Positions 58,019 through 64,000 of a stretch of 64,000 bases of DNA are shown here, piece by piece. The number at the start of each line of letters is the position of its first letter. Position 1 is the stretch's first letter. The position numbers and the translations under genes were made by a program. Source of the stretch: Limonium bicolor (taxonomy: Eukaryota > Streptophyta > Magnoliopsida > Caryophyllales > Plumbaginaceae); NCBI GenBank assembly GCA_023374045.1, contig CM041782.1, positions 190,358,925-190,422,924 on the forward strand. The letters run 5' to 3'. The notes below the pieces were generated by a model. It saw nothing but the letters and a program-made list of their open reading frames with translations, was not told the DNA's origin and made no database searches.

Positions 58019-58190
58019 GTATTACGCTCTGATGACCTAAGTTACCGAGCATATGGATTACCGAGTTAGGATTTCAACCATTTAAAACGGATACTTAGAA
58101 ACCTAACTAGGAATTACCATTGATAACAACGGATACCCTTGACGTTCTTATGAACGATACCTTTGCTTAAATTCATGACCAATGGTCTCA

Positions 58191-59932
58191 TGTGATAAGT
58201 GAGAAATACATAGACATTTAAGGGTTTAATTTACCTTATACTTGCTCACTTTCAGGATAATATTTCTCACTTATCCTATGTTTTTCCTAAGATTTATGTC
58301 TTGATATGGACTGATAGATTTTATGTATCAAATACAGGAAAAAGTGTTGGAATCAAATAGTTTATTTCACAAGCTTTCCAACGCAACAAACGGCGAGTAA
58401 AACGGACTTATAACGAAGAATCGGGAGCCGGTTGAAGATTGCAGGACATCGGTGTATATATATATATAATATCGCATAGCAAGACTTGTCCTCCTATGAG
58501 ACATCCGCAAACAAGGCGGACAGACACATGTGAGACGACCGCCCACAACAAAGCGGACAGGAGGGCGGACAAACAACAGAGACGTCCGCATGGCTATGCG
58601 CGGACAGGTAGGCGGACACGAGAGAGGTCCGCGTGGTCCTAAGCGGACACAAGTGAGGACATATGTGATGTCCGCCCCATTCTACACGGACACAAGTGAG
58701 GACATATGTGATGTCCGCCCCATTTTACGCGGACACAAGCGAGGTTAACAAGGCGGACGTGTCTAAAAATACAGATTTTAACGCGGCGAATTCGCCGCTG
58801 TTTATCTTCTTCTTCCTTCCGCGCCTACCAACAACAAGATAAGGCGCAGCCGACAGTCCTCACGCGTCTGCAACCCCAATCTATCTACCTCCTTATCTGG
58901 TTAATCCACTTGGTCTCGCGTGCTCCAGTCTGTCTCCAGCTTCTTCCTTCTCCTTCCTTCATCTTCTTCTTCTCCTTCTCTTATAAAAACCCACGAGCCT
59001 TCTGCTCAAAATATCAATCGATCCCATCCAGTAAATAATCCATCGCTCACACCTACGATCCATTCCATCTTCTTATCCCCCGCTTCTCCATTTTATTTTC
59101 TTTCTTCATCAGCCTTATGCTGTTAGTTTCCAGAGAACCAACGAAGGAATCGATTGTCTGTTCGTTCTTCTTCGTTGGTTCCAACTATTTTATTTCTTAT
59201 GTTTTACTGTATAATTATGTGTGATTAATAAATCTAGCTTCCCGGGTTAGAAGCAAGCCTATTTTATATAATTGTGTTATATAAGCTTTCCAGTATAATT
59301 TATCTAAGCAGTATTTTGATTCCTCTCCTTAATGCGCTTTAATTCTCTTGTACAATTATTAAAGTGATATTTGTAGTTCTTTGTTAAAATGCAGTGCTGA
59401 AACAAGGTTCTAGACACAGGAAGTCAAATGGGTTAATGACTAGAAGCGATATTCCTCGCCGTATAGGTTAATCTATCTCCAATAGGGATTATTAATAATG
59501 CGATTAATTTATTTATGACTTGAGCAAGATTTGCACTTGTTGTTTAAATTAATTAGGGTTTATTAGACAGGAAACGGTCAATAAACTAATTAAGATTCTT
59601 GAGTTTATTGTTAAAATGGGAGAGTTATATTAATATGATTAAATTAAATAGGTGAGCAGAACAACCCGGGATGCTTCTTTAAAACCAAAAAGATTTATAA
59701 TTTCTATTTCTTTTCTGTTTTAATTAATCGTTTTTATTATTGTTTATCTGTTAGCTGTTAATTCTTTCCCTAAAAATGATAAAATCTGATTATAGAAATC
59801 TCAGTCAATTTATTACACTATCAGTTATCCACATCGAGGTCCCCAAGAGTACGACAACCCACATATCCACTATTCCGCAAAACGATAGGTACACTGCCTA
59901 GGTTGAAGAAGTAGTCACATATTTCTCCAACA
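58191..59932 (+). repeat. 5' LTR of the Athila/Tat-like element
   Basis: Start near TGTGATAAGTGAGAAATA and end at CTCCAACA before the PBS are inferred from a single copy. TGATAAGTGAGAAATA at 58193 pairs with TATTTCTCACTTATCC at about 58262. A cluster of GCGGACA / TGTCCGC motifs lies at 58513-58761, including a direct repeat of about 52 bp. Confidence 0.6.
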
Positions 59933-59938
59933 AGTTTT

Positions 59939-59956
59939 TGGCGTCGTTGCCGGGGA
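59939..59956 (+). promoter_or_regulatory. Primer binding site (Athila/Cyclops type)
   Basis: TGGCGTCGTTGCCGGGGA follows the inferred LTR end after a few bases; this PBS type is common in Athila/Cyclops-like elements (tRNA-Asp type). Confidence 0.75.
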
Positions 59957-60316
59957 CCTCCGGCAAGGTTAATTGGTAGTTTTTAAATTTTACTGAGTTT
60001 TCTGTTTATTAATTTGTGATGTATTTTGCTTCTCTTTAAATTTTTGTTTCTGTTATATTTTGTTTCTATTAATCTGCTAATATTTTAATTGTGTAAATTT
60101 TCTGTTATATTTGTTTAATTTTCTTTTTATTTTTGTTTTATGTAATTTTACATACTTTTTTATATATTTTATTTTAGCAGTTTTCTTTTATCTGCTGTTT
60201 TGTTTCATATTTGTTTTTCTATTTTAGTTAATTTTTGTTTTTGTATTTCTTTTCTATTTTTAGTTCTATTCTACTTGGTATTTTTATTTTTGTTTTTTGT
60301 AGGATAGTTACTGATT

Positions 60317-61135
60317 ATGGAGAGCGGCGACAATGAGGTGAAGAGATTGTTGATCAATTTGGAATGGACTCACATGCAAGAGGAGTTGTCCTCATATCAA
60401 AGGTTGGTCAAGGATTATCAACCACCTCAACAGTCAAATCGAGAGCCGTATTGGTGGGAAGTTGACCAGGCTAATACACAGTACCAAGAAGCTCAGTTGG
60501 GATACTGCTACTTCAATCAGAATGAACAGCAAGGTATACAAGTGCTAGACGAATTTCTCCCGAGTCAGACCGAGCCGCTAGAAGAAACTCCAGTGGTGAC
60601 TCCAAGGAGTGAAGATCGATTCGAGCCAGATATTATTGAAGCTACAAGTTCTGATGAGGAGATAAAGAAACTTATCAGGACATTTTTCTCCGACGCTGAG
60701 TTGGAGCAAATGTCTGAGAGTTACAATTCTCCTCCATCTCCATCCCCAGCACAAGAGGAGCAATTAAAAGCTGAAAGTATTTTGTGTGAGCCTCAACAAC
60801 CAGAAGAGGATATTTATATTCTCGAATCTGAGGAAGGAACACCGCTACCACCAGTCTCTCATCAACTCTCACCCTGCCTCCATAAGCCTCAACAACAAGA
60901 GGAGGATGTTTACATCCTCCAATTTGAGGAAGAAAAACCATCACCACCTGGTCTTCTATTGGAATTCCATTACCGGCAATACCTCCTCAAACACCAGGTT
61001 TTGTGGAGTATTTATTTTCCTATTTTATTTGCCGAGGTGACGTACTGTTTTGACCCAGGTGGTCTGCTTTTAATTACTGCTAACTTCGTTTTCCTGGCGA
61101 AGCTATTGTCTACTTTTATTTTTGATCCAGGATAA
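60317..61135 (+). CDS. 272-aa acidic protein of the Athila/Tat-like element, unknown function
   Basis: Intact frame from ATG to TAA. It is not a gag or pol domain I recognise. The first two thirds are Glu/Gln-rich and acidic, with a duplicated module (PQQPEEDIYILESEE and PQQQEEDVYILQFEE). The last quarter is hydrophobic (VLWSIYFPILFAEV, LLLITANFVFLAKLLS) and has FDPG twice. The leader of about 360 bp after the PBS is T-rich and non-coding. The hydrophobic tail suggests membrane association, which is inference. It may be only a maintained frame in a non-autonomous element. Confidence 0.55.
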   Translation: MESGDNEVKRLLINLEWTHMQEELSSYQRLVKDYQPPQQSNREPYWWEVDQANTQYQEAQLGYCYFNQNEQQGIQVLDEFLPSQTEPLEETPVVTPRSEDRFEPDIIEATSSDEEIKKLIRTFFSDAELEQMSESYNSPPSPSPAQEEQLKAESILCEPQQPEEDIYILESEEGTPLPPVSHQLSPCLHKPQQQEEDVYILQFEEEKPSPPGLLLEFHYRQYLLKHQVLWSIYFPILFAEVTYCFDPGGLLLITANFVFLAKLLSTFIFDPG

Positions 61136-61385
61136 CGAAGCGAGAGTCTAGCCAAAGACTATAAATACGGGCAGCTAACTGGGAGGCAACCCAATTGTTA
61201 AATTTTATTTCCCTACTATTTTTGTTTTATGTTTTGTCTTCCATATTATTCCTATATATGTTTTTATAAATAAAAAAAAGGGAAAGGAGAGAGAACGAGG
61301 AGAATTAACTTGAGTTCTTCTGGCTGTTTAGAATAATTATTACAGGAACATCTTGCACATTCCAACAGCTGAACTCAAGTGTGGG

Positions 61386-63360
61386 TGAAATACCCCTAAA
61401 TTAATTTAAATTAATTTAGGGGATTTCTTTTATTAAACCTTTAATAATATATTAAGTATTAAATTATTATATGGAACGAGGAATATTAAATTATTATATG
61501 GAATTATGAATATTAAATTATTATATGGGGTTGTGAAATTTATTTAGGGGTTTTCTCCTATTATTATATAGTATTATGAATTTAATAATAAGATTTATAA
61601 GTCAATAAATCTTGGGAAAATTATTAAACACTCCAAATATATAAAGATTTTAGGAAGTGTTGGAACATTGTTTTGAAATATAAAAGTCAATATAAAATTC
61701 TAGAAACCTTAAAGCTTATTAAGCCTTGCTAGAGTTCTTTTTGAGAATGGTCAAACCAGGTCATGAAACCTATACCAATAAATAGGTTATGAAAAACCAT
61801 GAAGATCGATAAAAAGAACGTCAAAAACGGATCATCCTAGCCAAAGTTATGCTAGATTGAAGTTTTGAATCAAAATTTGAAGAAGTGCCACGTGTCACTC
61901 TGTAATGGGTCGCCCACACTTAGCCGATTTCCTTCCCTGATTTTCGTAACCGATTTCACTTCCTAGCCCTAACTTTAGACGGCTATAACTTTCACATTAC
62001 TCAATATTTTTCCATGCCGTCTTCACCACTCTCTTCTCCTACAATTCCTCTTTTCAACCATTACTCATACAAACCCTAGATCTATCGGAGTCAACCGGAA
62101 AATCGAGCCAAAGTAGCCACCTTGCGAGACTGTTTCCAGAATTCTAGAATTTCCTTCGTTTTCAGGTAACTTGCGTCGATCATAACTTCTTCGTTAATCA
62201 ACCAAAATCCGATTTCTTTAGCTCGTTGTAAAGATCTCTAATCCCTCTACAACTTTCGTGTTTATGCCCAAGTCTGAATCGCAACCAGTTGGGAGATATA
62301 GAGGTCTAAAGTTTCGGTTTCAACAGCACATAAAATAACACCGAAACAGAGAGGTAAACTCGTGTTTTGTAACTTCAATATCTTTCTGTATGGTGCGAGT
62401 TAGGTTTAGTTCTTGCTACCAATACGTAGATCTACGTTTCTTCTTTCCAATAAGCCCTTACTCGTTATCTAACTCGTTTTGTACTGCTAGTTATAGATCC
62501 GCAAAGTTGGCACCACGAACTGTCTAAAGTTCGAGTTTTTCCCCAGTTTTCCGAATCGGAATTTACCCAATTCGCACAATCCGGTGAGTTTTTCTTCAAA
62601 TTGTTCCTATGTTGCTAATCGAAATTTCAATACCGATCTAACCCATGTCTCAATTTAGTCAATTACGTGTTAGATTAGGAGAATTTGTAGGATTTGCAAT
62701 CGAATTGAATTCTGAAACCGAAACTAACCCTAACCTTCGAATTGATTCGAAACTGGGTGTATACTGCGTTATAATTAGGGAAATTGATACCAATAGAACT
62801 GAAATTTGAATACGAATCCACATAAACAAGAATCACTCGATTTCGTTCTGTGGATTGGGAGGAATTTGAGATTTAGTACTCGGTCTGTATGGTGTCTTCG
62901 CTGACGAACTCGGAAAACAGGGGCCGTCCGATCTCGTTCTAAGAGATTGGACGGCCGAGATTAAAACGTTCCAGAATTTAGTTATAAAGGTTTTAATAAA
63001 TTCCAGTAAATAACCCTAACTTGGTGAATTAATTTAAATACCTTCCCTAATGTATTTTGACTTGAAATTTTAACCATAGATTCCTTATTTAATCTAGTTT
63101 ATTTTGACGTAAATTATTATGGTTTTGGAGTTTTTAAAACTAAGTTATGATTTTTACAAGTTACGGGTTTTCTGGAGTTATTTGGCTAAATTAAAAGATA
63201 TTTTTATGAAATAAAAATTTATAATATGTCTAAAATGTTATAGTTACTGTATATTAAGTTTGGGAATTTTTGGGCAACGGGAAAAGGTCTTAAAAATTGT
63301 GTTTGTGAGTTTTTTGCAAACGATAATATTTGGTGTATTAAATACTAAGAAATTATCCTA
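61386..63360 (+). repeat. Start of a further LTR (chromovirus/LARD type), 3' end not identified
   Basis: TGAAATACCCC at 61386 matches the start of the other LTRs. A perfect 30-bp palindrome (61393-61422, arm CCCCTAAATTAATTT) follows at once, then three copies of GAATATTAAATTATTATATG between about 61460 and 61530. The rest is AT-rich non-coding DNA with leader-like stretches. No PBS is seen before the window end. Confidence 0.6.
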
Positions 63361-64000
63361 GAATTCAATAGTTTAATATATCGTCAGGTTGCAAAATCCC
63401 GGTCGAAATAGTATAGTAATTAAAGAAGCGACCGGGGTGTCAATCCACGGGACTCGATGAGTAAGTCTAGCCTTAGGTATTGGTTAACTCGAACGGGGGT
63501 TTTTGTTTTGGTTTTGGGTTGCAAATAAATAACAGGAAAGTAAATAGCAGATAAAGTAAAGTGATAGTTTTGGGAGTGTGAACGGTACTCTAGGTTCAGG
63601 GAGTTGTTTCACTAGCTAGGTTCTGCATATTCTACTGCTTAAGTGGAGACTTGGATCGGCTTGTAATTCTCAATTATCTATTCTGTATTAAGTCATAATT
63701 CCAGATAGCTCATCTAGACAGGGCATGTAGTCTAGTCTAGACCTAGCAAGTATATCTAGATGGTTTTATCGCTCAGAATTACTAGTCTGATTGGTTCAAT
63801 CCGGACTAAAGCTCCTAGTGACTAAAGTAATCTATCCGATTGCAATTATCACTGGTAACAGGTTAATAGGACCATCAATGCTAATCACCTTGTCTGATCA
63901 TAACATGATTCGAGGGCTTATAATAACTTAGCAACGTTTATTAAAAGCACTTAAAAGCATTAACCTGAACAATCCAAATTGTCTCAACAAGCAGCAAAAT
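63361..64000. other. Unclassified repeat-like sequence
   Basis: A GACCGGGGTGTCAATCCACG phrase at about 63430 resembles a motif frequent in plant non-autonomous retroelements. No gene, terminus or TSD is recognised. Confidence 0.35.

Larger units (their letters stand above)
58191..61385 (+). mobile_element. Athila/Tat-like LTR retrotransposon, 3' part missing or beyond the window
   Basis: LTR about 58191-59932, a PBS of the TGGCGTCGTTGCCGGGGA type at 59939-59956, then an intact 272-aa ORF and the motif GGGAGGCAACCCAATT at about 61181. The element is cut at 61386 by a new LTR start. No pol is seen. Its own 3' LTR is not in the window. Confidence 0.65.

Overview
This window looks like a repeat-dense, AT-rich nuclear region of a plant, probably a eudicot. 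It holds one clear host gene, the meiotic crossover factor HEI10 (minus strand, 12160-14212, seven coding exons, 315 aa with no break). Almost everything else is transposable-element DNA in nested insertions, many of which can be resolved by target-site duplications (TSDs) read directly from the sequence.

Layout. 1-10264: a young Ty3/gypsy-type element with about 4.2 kb LTRs, its 5' LTR cut by the window start. It has no gag or pol, so it resembles a LARD. It sits inside a reverse-oriented LTR fragment (10265-11157). 11158-15774: the HEI10 locus and flanks. 15783-25693: a small hAT-like element (8-bp TSD ATAAAAAC) split by a 9.2-kb Mutator-like element (MULE, 16139-25310, 9-bp TSD AATAGTAAA). 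The MULE carries a broken transposase-OTU protease gene, a divergent 145-aa ORF and an intact 683-aa plant-mobile-domain gene. 25865-42038: a reverse-oriented, poly(A)-tailed, LINE-like retroposon with an RRM-like segment, split by a 14.0-kb chromovirus (26813-40830, TSD GGTAC). 42050-43891: a probable LTR fragment. 43892-45293: an inverted LTR fragment. 45294-58001: a 3.9-kb LTR (same superfamily as the first element) split by a gag-only TR-GAG-like element (48015-56852, TSD TGTAT). 58191-61385: an Athila/Tat-like element with an intact 272-aa ORF of unknown function. 61386-64000: another LTR start and unclassified sequence.

The best candidate for an undescribed system is in the chromovirus. 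An ALKBH1-type AlkB dioxygenase domain lies between gag and protease. Its Fe(II) ligands and 2-oxoglutarate arginines are all present. One gag splice donor (32319/32320, phase 1) is frame-compatible with two acceptors: 32465, giving Gag-AlkB ending at a stop followed by AATAAA, and 33389, giving Gag-Pol without AlkB. This suggests a captured demethylase gene used as an alternatively spliced terminal exon. The copy is decayed (several stops and frameshifts), so the model needs checking in other family members.

Second-tier items are the MULE gene combination, covarying hairpins over the PBS and near the LTR ends, a palindromic cassette found in LTRs of several families, and the gag-only and gene-less elements that must depend on partners. 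All product names come from motif recognition by eye; no database search was run. Exon joins were chosen from GT-AG sites and frame phase.
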